Below are positions 35,346-47,839 of a stretch of DNA of 64,000 nucleotides, one piece after another. Source of the stretch: Styela clava (lineage: Eukaryota > Chordata > Ascidiacea > Stolidobranchia > Styelidae); contig NC_135255.1 in the NCBI RefSeq assembly GCF_964204865.1, positions 14,971,135 to 15,035,134 of the forward strand, given 5' to 3'. Made by a program: the position numbers and the translations under genes. How positions within the stretch are numbered: position 1 is the first letter of the stretch; each line of letters starts with the position of its first letter. A model generated the notes under the pieces. That model was given only the letters and a program-made list of their open reading frames with translations, was not told the DNA's origin and did not search any database.

Positions 35346-35561
35346 CTACCAATAATTGTAACTTTGGTGATTAATAAATGATATAATAAGATTAATTACG
35401 ATGCATTGAATTGAAATTGGTATTACCTGAACTTTACAATTTCTCCAGCATCTTATTTTCACTCCTATATAAGAATGTCCGTATATTCCGTTTCTAACAA
35501 TTTCCCTTACTATGGGGAGATCTTCTCTTTGAAATCCGCGAATTCGCAATCCTTGATTCAT

Positions 35562-37824
35562 AGTAGAACAAGCTAGCGTTTCACATAATCGGGGAATGCT
35601 TTTTACAAATTATAATGTAAAAACTTAGGTTTCAATCGTGGTATTTGCCGAACATCTGTACATTAAACATGAGCCGCAATCTACGTTGCGTCACGTTATT
35701 ATCGTATTATTCATAAGATTAAATATTATAAGCCTCTTCATAATTGTCTCTTGTTACTGAGAGTTCAACATGCTTTCGTTAGTCTTGTTTTCACTGGCTT
35801 ATGTATGTAATTGAGAGTGTGAAGCACTTTGACGATTTGTTGTGCCTGAATACGCCGCATGACTTTTGCTGAGCATGTGACTAATGACGAGACAAGTTGG
35901 AAAATATTATGAAATTAAAATGCGCATGTTACTACATATTAATTCTCCTCCTAATTAAAAGTCACGTTTTCTGTGTGCGCTAGTGATGACGTAATTAATA
36001 GTCAATTTGTCCCCAGAGACATCTATGAATCCTCAAATATTATACAGAATAAAACATTTTGTTGTAATTTGATATAATTTGCTACCAATCGCTGTTCACT
36101 CGATAATAAGTTGGTATTTACTGAAAGCTATTATCTTCATTTTTTCAATTTTTTTGCGACCAGTGAGGATCATTCTAATTTGAGTTTTATTAAATTGGAA
36201 GGAATTCAGCATCAAGTGAACATATATCGACATAGGAATTTGTACAAAAATAATTGTTTTAAATCTAGTTTTTTTGCCTGTTTGGTTCAAAATGGCTGTA
36301 CTATTTGATTTTCTTTCATTAAATAAGTTGAGGAAAAATGGATGCAAATTGCATTTGAGTGTGAAAGAAGACGCAATACACCAGAGATGGTTATCGAACA
36401 ACGTCACCTATAAATATTTATACTTATCTTATTTAGATAAGTATACTTATCTTATTTAGTAAAAAACACATCTCGGAGAAAGCGTATGCGGACGTGCTAT
36501 AAATCATTTTCCCGAATAGGTTGCGTTCTGGTTGTTACGATTTTTCCAGGTCATTTCAGCCAACCCTTTCACCAGCAGCATTTGAACTAGCAAGAGATTT
36601 CGCCAGATTACTGGCGCGATTACCGATCGCAAGGGTGGGCAAAATAGAATATTTCAAGTCGAATATTTTCAGTGAATTCTCGAAAATTGGGTATTTTTAA
36701 TACATATACAACATGCATCCATAACGCTAGACATTCTAAAGTTGGTGAGCTACATTTCTGCCCGTCCTCTTTTATAAGAAGGACCAATACTTACGCAACG
36801 GCGAACCTCGAAATTTGGTTTTATATTTCTGGGAGAACTATGCATTCATATCGGCGAAATATGTTAAAGACGACTACGAAGGAGTGAATTCGAGAGTCAT
36901 TGCGTGAATCCTGAATGTTATTTTGAGTGCAAATAATGATTTAATAAATCTGCAATAACGACAATTATAATAGTTAAATAATAATTCCTTGGTAAAATTT
37001 GGAAAAAATTACGCACAATAATTTGTTACTATGTTTGACATTTCCAATTTTACGAAACGGCGTTAGTGCGCTTTATGCAAAACTAAGAATTGAAACAATG
37101 CGCAAATACGACTCCTCAAATTTGTCGTGCACACACAAGGGAAGAGTAAATTTTAACAAGTTCCAACATTCCAAATAGTATCTTGCATAGCCTTGTAGTC
37201 CTAATGTCACGGTACGGAGATGTTGCTACCGTGGTTGTAGATGAATCAGAAGACTCAAGGATTCCGGATTGGTTGTTTATTGTACGGCAACTCCAATACC
37301 AAACTCAAAACAGCATAACAGATTACATCACTGAAGAACTAAAAACACGACCGACCGCCAGCGCGGCAGCCGGAGAAAAGAGGTCGAAAGTTTTTGCCTC
37401 ACATGTAGTGAATGGTCGGAGTCCAAATCCGACAAAACAGCATTAAATAAGGGTCAACATAACAGTCTATGAACATAAGAAAAATATATATACACACAAT
37501 ATAAACACGGACACTCTAGTCCGCGACACTAATTCGAATATGCAATTTAACCTTAAGCAGCATCTATCTTTTTTTGTCTTTGAAATTACAAATGAATAAA
37601 ATTACTAATTTTTAGATGAAGCATTTCATATCATTACTAAAATTAAGAATTTTTCATGTAGAATTAAACCAGATTAGAATCTGGTAAATTAATTTCACTC
37701 GAGCTGTAAAAGGTATTTAACTTTAGAGTGTTGAAACTACTGACGGTAGGTACCGTACAAAAACCAACTTCCATTACTAGAGATTAGAGAAAATATAGAA
37801 ATATAATCGCGCATCACATTATTT
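35562..37824. other. Intergenic part of segmental duplication, copy 1
   Basis: 35.63-36.22 kb matches the spacer behind gene B in inverted orientation. 36.42-36.46 kb contains two copies of a TACTTATCTTATTTAG word that can pair with its neighbour (GATAAGTA). The open frame at 37183-37446 is interrupted in the duplicate, so it is not regarded as coding. Confidence 0.5.
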
Positions 37825-39519
37825 TTACAATTTTTTTTCCATATAATGAATATTAATACCAAGAAGCACAAACATTAGGGGTTTGTTAATAATTCTCGTC
37901 GTAATAAATCCATGAGTTAAATACATCGAAATAGCAGGCATTTGCATCTCAGTGCAAACCAGTATGATTCGATTGTAGCTCAATGCAGAAGCTTCATCTA
38001 CGGCATGTGCAAGCAATTTTCTTCCGATTCCTTTTCTGAAGTTTGATGATACAGACATTCTCTATAAAATGAAATTTACACAGATATAATTTGATACACT
38101 TAGATTTAAAAAACCTGTGATTGCACAAAACGAAGACAATCACTTTACGAACGGCGTTAGCGATTGTTCCGTCAAAAGAGAAGATTTTCGGCAATATTTT
38201 TGCAAAAACGATTATTACATGGTATACAGTACACTAAACTGGCAATGTATATGCCTTAAAATGACTGGTAAATGTTTTATCCTTTTTGCAGGCCTTTTTG
38301 TTCCTGATTACTGACCAACTAATAAAGTTAAATATATATCTCCAACCTGATTATGATTTTGTTTCGACCTTGTTTGAATTATCTAGCAACTTACTTTTAA
38401 TTTGATAGTGGATATTGGTTGTCGATTAGTAACGTCTTCTTGAGTTTTCAAAGCAACTGTCCCGACTATAAACGTATCATAATTTTCTATAAATTCCATC
38501 ACCCAAAATCTCGGGTATGTGTTTTTGATTTCATCAAAATCATTGAGATCATTTATCTGACTTTCGACTGTGTTGATAAATTGCAAAATACCTTGATAGA
38601 AGCATATACAATAATATTGTTGTTAATTTTTTTTCAACCAAGTTGAAATTGAATGAAAGGTGAATTTGAATTGCGACTGGTTTATTTACACCAGACTTGG
38701 GCATCTTTGACTCCAACAACAACAATCAAATTATCATTCATAATTTTATTTTACCCAAAACACAGCTCCGTGTTTAATAACAAGGACGCTAATGAGATAG
38801 AATTAAGAAGTCTTGCTTGTTCATTCTTGTTAAAAGTGAAAATGCGGATGTTTTATTTGTGGTATCCGAATTTTCATTTTTACTGCCCATCTCAACTATT
38901 AATTTTATCCATTCTCAAAATTCACTTCTTAACGGTATCTTTTCTCACAAAGAGTTTAATAATTATAGATACCTCATCATTAACTTTAAAATTTGTTTTC
39001 ACTTACTAGCAATAAACACAAAAAGTAATTCAGTTATCGAAGAAATTATGATGTTTCCGTCAAATATTGCCGTAAACATAGTGGTAATCATAGTCATAAT
39101 GATCTGAAGTTTTGAAATAAAAATAATTCACCAAGTAGAGAAATAAATTCGTTTAACTGGTATTGTAGATTTGAGACTTGAAACGCCGCCTCCGCCAATA
39201 TTTGCTGTCGTCTCTACCACATCAGAACATCATTTAAATATAAAACATAGTATATGTGTGTATAGATTTAGGGTTAGGATAACTAGTAACGCTTTCATTG
39301 ACTATGTTTCCGATTTTCGTTTAGGAATTTGTAACTTTATTTAAAGTTATCGTGAATAAAATATTAAATGCTGACTAATAATCTAAATCTCTATTAACAA
39401 ACATTCAATTGGTAATGGTGCTTGGCGTTTAAATAAAATAAGAAACTATATTACCAGAACATTCCGATTTTTCCAGAATAGTATTTTCAACCTCGCGTAA
39501 AAACGTCCATACAATCCAT
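37825..39519 (-). pseudogene. Acetyltransferase subfamily 2, copy 1: lost first exon
   Basis: E2 39103-39007 (membrane anchor, IIMTMITTMFTAIFDGNIII), E3 38591-38395 (FDEIKNTYPRFWVMEF) and E4 38061-37825 (RMSVSSNFRKGIGRKLL, then MPAISMYLTHGF, ending MEKKL) are open and in phase. E1 survives only as its last 65 bp (39519-39455, reading YGRFYA..). Its ATG and first half lie in the 820-bp deletion. In E4 a codon is missing compared with copy 2 (NFRKGIG versus NFRGKGIG), which breaks the R-x-x-G-x-G spacing of the acetyl-CoA loop. The copy could only be expressed from a new start. Confidence 0.85.
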
Positions 39520-40606
39520 GTGAATGGATATCATTTAGAAATATCGATGTACGATTGATAAAACTCATTTATATTGTATTCGTGAGCCGGTACTATATGT
39601 AATTAAAATAATTAAATAACGAATTGAGCATGTTGAAAACATGTGACGTTTTAATTAACGTTAAATGGAAAGGGTGACGTTGGTCCGATGAGTCAGTGCT
39701 TGGTATTGTTTTGTTGGGTGACTTGTGTTGTTCGAGTTGATTACTCCAAGATTTTAGAATTATAAAGTTATTTAAGTCTATAAGTGCCAATAAATTTGTC
39801 TCTCTTTAAACATCAACCTATCAAAATGCCACATGTATGCACTACCAGCAAAACTTTAGAAAAGATTGGCTTATAGAATCAGCCTTTAAGGAATGGATTG
39901 TATTACTGTATTTTGTAGTATAATAAACATTGTATGGCGGCCCTGTACGGATCCGCTGACACGGGGTAAAGCGGGAGGAACAATAGTTCGACACACGGTA
40001 GCTGCTTCATTTAACGATGAATCGTGTTAGACTTGGTATTTGCTGAACATCTATATATATCTTGAAAGTCTTCCAGAATCTGCTTTGTGATACTACAACA
40101 GCTTACCGTTGTCAGCATATCATATTTGAAGATATTGACATATATCTTGTTATCAAGAAGCTGTTTGGATTTAAGCCTAGGTTTATGTCATTAAGGGTGA
40201 TGAATTTACGACAAGCACGTTTGCGTTTTATCATATTCGACTACAAAATCTGAATTTTAGTGATGACAAGACTGATGAAGTGCTTCAAAAAAAAATTTGT
40301 AATATTATGAAATGTGCATGCTACAACACCAAATGGGAATTATCGTAGATTCAGTGGAACAATCAAAAGTCTCCTTGGGAGCACAAACACCAAACGAAGT
40401 GGAGACGATAGCGACAGCAATTCTATCGCCCGTGCAGATAATCGAATTTACACTTTTCACTATTTGGTAGTCGATTGTGAACGCTTAGAAAAATTACTGT
40501 TTCATACATATTGTTTAGAATGTTTTACATTTTTTAAGATATTGACGAAAAGATGTTGTCACATCTTAACGTAACAGAGGAACTTGAGATTTCCAATGTA
40601 TTAACT

Positions 40607-42296
40607 TTAATGTAGATCCTTTTCCATGTACAATAAACGTACCCCGGACAGAACGGAAAACATTGTTTTATCAATAATCTTAAATGTTTTGAATCCAAAT
40701 CTTTTGTACAATTCAATAGCTGGCGGTTGCCTGTCTGAGCAGTAAAGCACCATACGCTGAAATCCCATTTCTGTAGCTTTCTGTAGAGCATGCTCAAGCA
40801 TCTTGGAGCCAATTTTCATTCTTCGTAGATTAGGCGTGACAGATAATCTCTGCTCAAAATAAATGGAATAACGGATGCGATGATTAGAAATTACATGATC
40901 ATGGGTATATATGTGAATATATCAAAATTTATGAGCTCTGACAAAGGTTCATCGTGACCAGGAAATTAAAACATATATGAAACTAATAAATATTATATTA
41001 TCTTTTCACATTTATTTTCTTATAAAAAGGTTTTCACAAAACAAGATTACGCATACATACTCTATCAATAGTATCAACTCATATTCAAGCAAAGCATCAT
41101 GAACAAATGAAGTGTAAAGTTTTGCAAAAACTGTTTGACTATGTGCCGTTTGTTGAACAAAGACACAGAGAAAAAAATCGAATATTCATTAACGTAATGA
41201 ACCAAATACCTGAATCAACATATTTTTTTAATAATACGACTGGAAAATAATTGTCATCAGATTTGAATCAGCAAATTGCATTGCAATGTTATGAGCAAAA
41301 ACCCACCTTTAATTCCACTGTTTGCGTTGAATCATAATCTTTGTCGCAAGTTGTCGTAAGCGCAACGGATGCAACAATCTGTTTTTGGTTATTTATGATT
41401 CCATCTAATATCCAGAATTTAATGTATTTTTTCGAAGCTACTCCAATATGTCTCAAGTCCTTCAGTTCGTTTTCAATACCAATGTAGAATTTTAACATGT
41501 CTGAAAAGATGAATAGTTAGGTATATAGTTCCTTATCTTAATGTATTATTCATATTTTCTTACATGCTAACGCCAGCGACGACTCTTGAGCGAAAATGAT
41601 AAAAATAAACGTACAGATGTCTCCATCAAGCAAAATCATTAGCCCTGTGGTGACAGCGAGTAGAATGTTCTGAAACATAGGATTTTCAAAGTTGATATTT
41701 ACTGTCTGCCTGAAACAATTTTTTGGCACGGGAGCGTAAAAACAGCCTACCTACCTAACTTGTAGCCCAACCGATTTCAATTTTTCAGTACTCAAATAAT
41801 GGAAGTTGTGGCATAATGCATTTCCTCTGAGAAGTACGATATCCGATATTCAATCTCAATTAGGCTGTTTCATTTTAATTCACGAGAATTTTGTTTTATG
41901 ACGTCAAGCGTGACTTCTACGTCACAAATGCACTCTGTGAATCGCACAGCGCAATGCGTTGAGAAATCAAAAAATATAAGACTGCTGGGCCACGTACTTA
42001 ATGCAAATTTGCAGTGCTGCAATCGAATGATTTTGCAATCCTTGCTATTTTACACAGACATGTTGCGAACAAAAAGTATATTTAAAAAATTAAAACGTTT
42101 GTTTGAGATCTAATGTAATATGTGGTTCGACTTTTTATACCTGGGCCTTTATGTTCTGTCTAAAACAATCTTTTAAATTTTGTAGCCATAGTCCGTACAA
42201 GTTGTCGCTGATCATTTTTATTGTTTCGTCAAAATCCTTCCTCTCCATCACACGGATATTGTTTTCAAATTGTGTTTTCAAATAATTCGTGCACAT
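40607..42296 (-). CDS. NAT8/camello-type N-acetyltransferase D (intact, subfamily 1)
   Basis: Four minus-strand exons: 42296-42141, 41669-41564, 41500-41307 and 40849-40607. Their lengths (156, 106, 194, 243) equal those of gene B and give 232 residues. Start MCTNYLKTQFENNIRVMERK; anchor ILLAVTTGLMILLDGD; core FWILDGIINNQKQIVAS; loop RLSVTPNLRRMKIGSKML; tail AIELYKRFGFKTFKIIDK. Exon 3 uses a GTGGGT donor where gene G has GTAAGT. The acetyl-CoA loop carries Lys in place of the first Gly, as in B and G. The 5' flank (42.43-42.74 kb) is shared with gene B, so D probably keeps the ancestral promoter. An endoplasmic reticulum membrane acetyltransferase is expected by family; the substrate is unknown. 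Confidence 0.85.
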
Positions 42297-42310
42297 TCTT
42301 CAATTTCTAA

Positions 42311-42745
42311 CATGACATACAAAAAAAAAATACAGATAAAAATATATATGTTTTAAAACAAATCTTTTTGTACATACAAGCTAAAATCCCGAGTTCACAA
42401 TGTCGTTTCTCTACTTATACTAATTTTTTCATTGTATGCACATACATGTAGTCTACCCTTTTTCTAACGCGATATCAAGATATTAGAATATCGTATATTA
42501 GAACGCGCACTGTAACAGTCTTTGTTATGATTTGAACTACTTTATATGTGTTCAAGAATGTGGAATAGACGTCGTCAAAGCACTTCCTTATCAATTGTCT
42601 GACATTTGTGACGATGTATGGATCGGCTGAACAGACTGATGACGCGATGATTGAAAGCGAAGAGGAAAACACATTGAGGCAGTGAACATTCTCACTGTGC
42701 TTGTGTTATGGTACGATGTGCTCTTCCAAGTCAATTTTAGTCGTC
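42311..42745 (-). promoter_or_regulatory. 5' flank of gene D, homologous to that of gene B
   Basis: The reverse complement of this stretch aligns with 22.74-22.99 kb (GACTTGGAAGAGCACATCGTACCATAAC-type start, CAATTGATAAGGAAGTGC, TGACGACGTCTATTCCACATTC, then ATATCTTGATATCGCG). Gene G, the duplicate of D, lacks it because the duplication ends just past its first exon. Confidence 0.5.
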
Positions 42746-42879
42746 ATCTATAATTATCATTTTAACGTTTCCAAATCCAAATGTTCAACTGACCTTCAAC
42801 TTAAATTATTGTGTCGTCATCTTGTTAGTTGATTTATCAGTCCTGGTTTGTCAGCAACTTTCTTCTTCAACCGACTTGT

Positions 42880-43130
42880 TTCGGGTAACCTTGCACAATC
42901 TTCAATCCTTTCAGAAGATGCTATTTTTTGTCGTGTCACCTATGTATAGGAGGACAATATTAAAACAGCGTGTTGAATATTGTTTATTGCTGTTGTAGTA
43001 GAAGAATGAACCCAAGATAGTAAAACCATAACCACTAATATTAATTATCATTTTAACGCCCTCGCTATTTCCCCTCTTTACCATTTGAGAGGTCACGTGT
43101 CGCTTTTGATACAGTGACCCCACTTTACTT
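42880..43130 (-). repeat. Dispersed repeat R5, copy 2
   Basis: Inverted match to 12.48-12.71 kb, with TTTTTTGTCGTGTCACC, GTTGTAGTAGAAGAATG, AAACCATAACCACTAAT and CATTTTAACGCCCTCGC. No coding frame. Confidence 0.55.
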
Positions 43131-44399
43131 GTTTGCCACCTAGCTACTGCAAACAATCATCTGTAGTGTAACATCAACATAACGGTAGAATGCTAGTTCA
43201 AGTTCAACGGCTGACGCTTTTCAACAGTATTTTTGAAAATCGTCAGTCTCAAAACGTTTAAATGGTATATCACCGTAACTTCAACTCCTCACTTTCAGTT
43301 GAAGTTCGTTCCCGTTGCACTCCGGTGTTCTTTTCTTGGAGATGACCACCGAACGACTCTATCTGCTGGGGCTCAAGAGGCTCTTTACAAATGAGTGGCT
43401 TTTTGTGGAGAGCCTTTGTCGAGCTGTAAAGCTTATAAGTACGTTGTGTAAAACAAGCAAATGTCCCGGTAACAAACTCTTACGCGACCCGGTGTATGTC
43501 CATTGCATGATCATTTTTGGAAAAAATTCCCATACGAACAAATATTTATAAAGAGGTAAGAGGATAATTGAGAACGAAAAATGAGCAAAAATTTATTTTA
43601 ACCGGACAAATAATGATGTCTGAGTCGTCAGACCAACTCGAATGATTTCATTAATTAAACATTAAGGCGCCATTGTAAATCCAAGTATGGATATTTCTCT
43701 GCCGCTCCTTTCCCTTGGTGCCCTAAGCACGTGCTTATTTTGCTTAATGTTTAATCCAGCCCTGCCTGAAGTGCATATTTTTTGCGATATACTGTTGGAA
43801 AAACATTTTAACTTTCCAAATAATTATTTTGAACTTCATCTGGCACACAATGTAATTATTAAGCAATGCATACGATAGTCCCATTTGATTGGCTTTCATT
43901 CAGGCATGCACATTCTTCGAACTAACGCAGCATGTTAATGAAATATTGTTCAAAGTAATTAGCCTTGTCAGGGGTCGTCAAGCCGAACAAGTAGTTTACG
44001 TTGTTCGCAAATGGCGGGATCTGGGAGGGAAAATGCGGTAGCGAAGGAGAGGGAAAAAGAGGAAAAGCGTCAAACGCTGTATAGTTAGTTCTGTGGTCAT
44101 CTCCAAAGAGCAGCGGAGTGCAACAGTCAATTAGGCCAGCAAAAAAGGTATCTACCGTGGAAATCAAGCAGCAGCAATACTTTTGAGAAAACCCAGCAGG
44201 AAAAATCAACTAACTCATCGGGGGGCAGTAATAATAATACCTACCCTACCCCCTGTGGTTGCGTTCGAGAAAGTAAGACTACCCAATGAAAATAGAATAA
44301 CCTAACTCTTCTTTGCGGGGAAAAGTTGTCAGTAAGTTTAATCCGGGGTACTAATGACAAGAATAATATGGCTTGAAAATGAAATCGAAAAGTTGGTTT
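43131..44399. other. Spacer
   Basis: Holds a fragment of repeat R6 at about 43.19-43.29 kb (CGGCTGACGCTTTTCAACAG, ACGTTTAAATGG) and open frames (43315-43551 plus, 43922-44209 minus) that I cannot assign. Confidence 0.35.
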
Positions 44400-44700
44400 G
44401 CGCAAATCAGCTCTACGTGCGGAAACGTAAATAAATGCTATCAGGGACGATAATAAATTCCTGTCCCGATCCCAGGATGCGGGCGTGGTTTTGAGCCACT
44501 AAAAATGGTTCGCCAAACAATAATAATTTGGTAAGACAAAACAATCGTAAAGTGGTGTGTGTAACCAAGCCCTAGATGCGGGAAGGTTTGAAAACGACTA
44601 AGATGATCAAATTCATGACTCGATCCCGGGATAGGCGTGTGCATATATTCAAAAGCAATTTATTGCTTTGTTGAGACTATGTGTGTCAGTTTATCTGTTC
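44400..44700 (+). repeat. Dispersed repeat R4, copy 2
   Basis: Same orientation as 10.15-10.40 kb: GTGCGGAAACGTAAA, CCTGTCCCGATCCCAGGATG, TTGAGACTATGTGTGTCAG. A second partial copy of its head (CTAGATGCGGGAAGG, CGATCCCGGGAT) lies inside. It abuts the left end of the piggyBac element. Confidence 0.55.
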
Positions 44701-44715
44701 TTGTTTTTTAATAAC

Positions 44716-47250
44716 TTAACCCTACAAAACTCTAGGTAACACGGGTGCCATCGTGTTCTGAAACTTGAACTACACACGCACTTGTACTCGATTGTGGAAA
44801 GTAACTCCTACAATGCAATGGGCTGTACACCTGGTATTTCATATTCAAAGATTAAGACACTCGGTGGCGTACTGATTCCGGAGGCGTGGTCTTTTTACCA
44901 CGTGTATGAAAGAATGTCCCGTTGGGTGAAGAAGTTTGGAGCAATTATTTAAAAAATCAAAGTAAGATATAATTTTGAAAATTACCGTATTTTAATTTAG
45001 AAATATTTTATTTTAGTTTGGTACCTTTTATGAAATGTAAATGCATGCACTAAATTTCTCCTGACGCTGATAAAATTTGTGGTGACACGGGTGTCACTGC
45101 GGGTACTTGATCATATTCATTTTCATGAAAAGTTTTGCTCTTACTGAGTCTTTTTTAGGATTTTATGGCCGTAATTTTAGGAATTTATCCAGCTAGTAGA
45201 GCTTGCAGGATTTGAGAGCATCAATAAGTAACGGGAAGCAATTTCAAAAATTTCAGATAATGGCATTGAGGTAGGTTGGCTGTAGAAAGGGACTTAGTGT
45301 TAAAGATGTACTCACTATTTTGGATTGTGACGAGAGCGATAATGACGATGGGAGTAATAGTGATTCAGATAAGGATTACGCGGGAAGTAGAGATGAGTTG
45401 GCAGGAGGATCAGAAGTAGAAATTCAGATAATAAGTTTGTCAATAATGAGACTGATGTAACGAGCACAGCGACTGCATATATATCAAAGTTGACTGGGAG
45501 GTCAAAAAGCAAAAATGAAATATTTTTGAAGTAGTTCAATGAAATTTTACCATCTTCAAACTGACTATTTAGCAGTATCAAAATGAATCAAGAATTTAGT
45601 AATTTTATTGTAGGGAGTACATTTTAAATGTTACATAAGCTTCTTCATTCTATTATTCAGACGGATACCTTGGAATCGGAATTATCTGACAAAAAAAAAG
45701 AAGCTCCATCGAAAAATACAAAGTCCATTTATCTGGCAAAAACAAGAATTTACAAAACTAGATATTTCCTTTACTGGGAAAAGTATTTGTACTCCGGAGA
45801 ATTCAGAAATAGAGACCCCGTTGAATTATTTGCGAAAATTGTTCACTGCCGAAATGTTCGAATTGTTGGCTGAGCAAACCAATTTATACTCTGTCCAAGA
45901 AGATGTCAAGTCTATCGGAACAACAAATAAAGAACTTGAGCAAATGATCGGGATGTTTTTTCACATGGGTCTTGTGCAAACGCCAAATGTACCAATGTAC
46001 TGGGAAAAATCAACATCATATGCACCTGTTTGCACCGTGATGAGCAGGAATAGGTTTCAACAGCTGATCACAAACATTCACATGATCGACAATTATTCGG
46101 TGACTGACGAAAATAAAAAGAATGACAAACTGTGGAAAAAAAGGCCCTGGTTAACCAAGATGAGAGAAGCTTGTTTGAAAATCGTACCCGAAGAATACAA
46201 TTTTGTAGATGAAATGATGTGTCAATATAAAGGGCGAACAAGCCCTATCAGACAATATATAAAAAGTAAGCCTCATCCTTTGGGGTTCAAAATATGGGGA
46301 AGAGCAGGGATCATTGGCCTTCTTTATGATTTTTCTGTGTACCAGGGTGGCGATGGCAAACGAAGTGAACTTGGTCAGGGTGCGGACGTGGTTTTGAAAT
46401 TGACAGAAACTTTACCTAATAATTGTAATTATAAGATCTTTGGTGACAATCTTTTTACGAGCGTTTTTGATAGAAATACTGATGGAAGCTGGAAAACATT
46501 ACGTCGGTACGGTGCGCCAAAACCGAATTGGAAACACAAAGATGGCCGATGAGAAGGACTTTAAGAAAAAAGGAAGAGGATGATTATAGTGTTGAAGATC
46601 TCCGTAAAATATGGCAGTGACTCTTTTATCATCGCATATTGGGGTGGAACCCGCCGGCACCATCAAAAGATGGCACGAGAAAGAAGAAAAATACTTAGAT
46701 GTACCAATTCCTGCAATTATTAAGGAATATAATGCATTTATGAGACTAATAGACAAATTAGATTCCTTTTTAGCCAAATACAGATTTAGGATAATGTCCA
46801 GAAGATGGTATATATATTTATTTTGGCATTTGGTAATGGTCGGCTTGGTAAATGCCTGGAAACTTTACCGCCGAGACTTCGTACAAATGGGCATGCCTCG
46901 GAAATCAATGATGAAAAGGAGGCATTTCCAAGGTGCTGTTGCAAGCGCACTTGTCCAGATAAAAGCCGCAAAAAGCAGTGAAAGACCGTCGGGGTGCGAA
47001 TTCGTGTACACTCGGCCATCTAAAATTGCAGCATGTACACCAGTTGACGATGTTCGTCAAGATGATTATGCGCATTGTCCCGTATCTGTGGAAAAACGTG
47101 GGAAATGCAAACACTTCAAACCAATACACAGTGCTGCAAATCCATGAATAGGCTTTGTCTCGTCAAAGAAAGAAACTATTTTGTGTCATTTCATACAACT
47201 TAAATGAGGTATATTTGCACACCCAAGCCCTCAGTGACATATGGCATTTT
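44716..47250 (+). mobile_element. piggyBac-type DNA transposon, 3' end not found
   Basis: The left end is the TTAA target at 44716-44719 followed by CCCTACAAAACTCTAGG. A subterminal GGTAACACGGGTGCCA motif recurs in variant form at 45081 (GGTGACACGGGTGTCAC). The transposase remnant follows. No ..GGGTTAA right terminus was found by 48 kb, so the right end is deleted or mutated; the end coordinate is approximate. A cut at TTAA is the family rule. Confidence 0.7.
45299..47147 (+). pseudogene. piggyBac transposase remnant (PGBD3-like)
   Basis: An acidic N-terminal part (DCDESDNDDGSNSDSD at about 45.33 kb) is followed by several frame changes. The main open part, 45821-46552, reads TPLNYLRKLFTAEMFELL, then LAEQTNLYSVQ, then the first catalytic Asp in FVDEMMCQYKGR and LGFKIWGRAGI, then a second Asp in IFGDNLFTSVF. 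The block after that Asp is deleted, and several stops lie between 46.60 and 46.61 kb. The C-terminal part 46611-47147 resumes with VEPAGTIKRWHEKEEKYLDV, YNAFMRLIDKLDSFLAKYR and a Cys-containing tail. It cannot make an active transposase. Confidence 0.9.
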
Positions 47251-47761
47251 TTATCAGAGGAGGAAAGAATTCTGAAAATTTTTTTTTGTTTGTTTCAATT
47301 AAAAATGTTCAATAAAAGAAAGTAAAATCTTGAATATAAAAATTTTAGCCAAACTCGTTCGCGTGTTGGGTTTTGCAAGGTTTTTCGTTTCCTTTCCAAC
47401 ATATCTGGCTTTTAATCCCCAATATGAGATATCCCAAAAAAATTCAAACATACGAGGAAAATCAATTCCCGTCACGAATAATTCCCAGGTATGAACATCT
47501 ATTTCGAACATCGCCAAATCGAGTTCTCAGCAGATATTTCTTACTCTTTGAAGATTTCGTTTTTTCTTTTACTTAACTTTATAATGTATCTCGCTTCTAG
47601 TTTCCGATTTGAATTTTTGCCTTTTTGTTATGAAATACCATTTTTCCAACACGGAGTCGAAGTCGATTGTAAAATAAACATGAATTCAAGATTGGAAATA
47701 GGAAAAATATTATTAATTATTCCCAAAATTTTTAAACATATTATTCTCAATACCGTAAGAA
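47251..47761. other. Spacer
   Basis: AT-rich; two plus-strand open frames (47373-47576, 47491-47775) overlap each other and have no recognisable content. Confidence 0.35.
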
Positions 47762-47839
47762 AAGTCCGTTTCTAACAATTTCCCTGGGCACCGGGAGATC
47801 TGCTCTTTGCAATTCGCGAATTCGAAATCCCTGGTTCAT
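47762..47839 (-). pseudogene. Acetyltransferase subfamily 2, first-exon fragment
   Basis: Reads MNQGFRIRELQRADLPV, then EIVRNGLF, and runs into a stop within a few codons where other copies read YGHSY. The donor and all later exons are absent. Confidence 0.75.

Larger units (their letters stand above)
34663..35561 (-). pseudogene. Acetyltransferase subfamily 2, two-exon remnant (copy 1)
   Basis: E1 35561-35427 reads MNQGLRIRGFQREDLPIVRE and ends at a good GTAATA donor. E2, about 34760-34663, is the membrane-anchor exon (TMITTMFAATFDGNIIIILV) with a GTAAGTG donor. The E2 start is out of frame: the CAG|AGGCACC junction differs by one base from the CAG|ATCATT of the related gene, and none of the neighbouring AGs restores phase. 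E3 and E4 are missing; the stray fibrinogen exon lies where they should be. Confidence 0.75.
33746..42310. repeat. Segmental duplication, copy 1 (8.6 kb)
   Basis: Nearly identical by eye to 48992-58290 in the same orientation. The offset is about 15.2 kb at the left end and about 16.0 kb at the right. The main difference is an 820-bp deletion here at 39519 (present in copy 2 as 54580-55400). There are also a smaller deletion near 39.9 kb and about 150 bp of extra sequence at 36.31-36.47 kb. The left edge lies at TTTCGCGGAC, the right edge just past the first exon of gene D. Confidence 0.9.

Noticed and set aside
37183-37446. 87-codon open frame inside segmental duplication copy 1
   Set aside because: The duplicate at 52.2-52.5 kb carries frame-breaking indels, so there is no sign of selection for coding.
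45315-45581. Minus-strand 88-codon frame rich in Leu and His
   Set aside because: Antisense of the acidic N-terminal part of the piggyBac transposase remnant.
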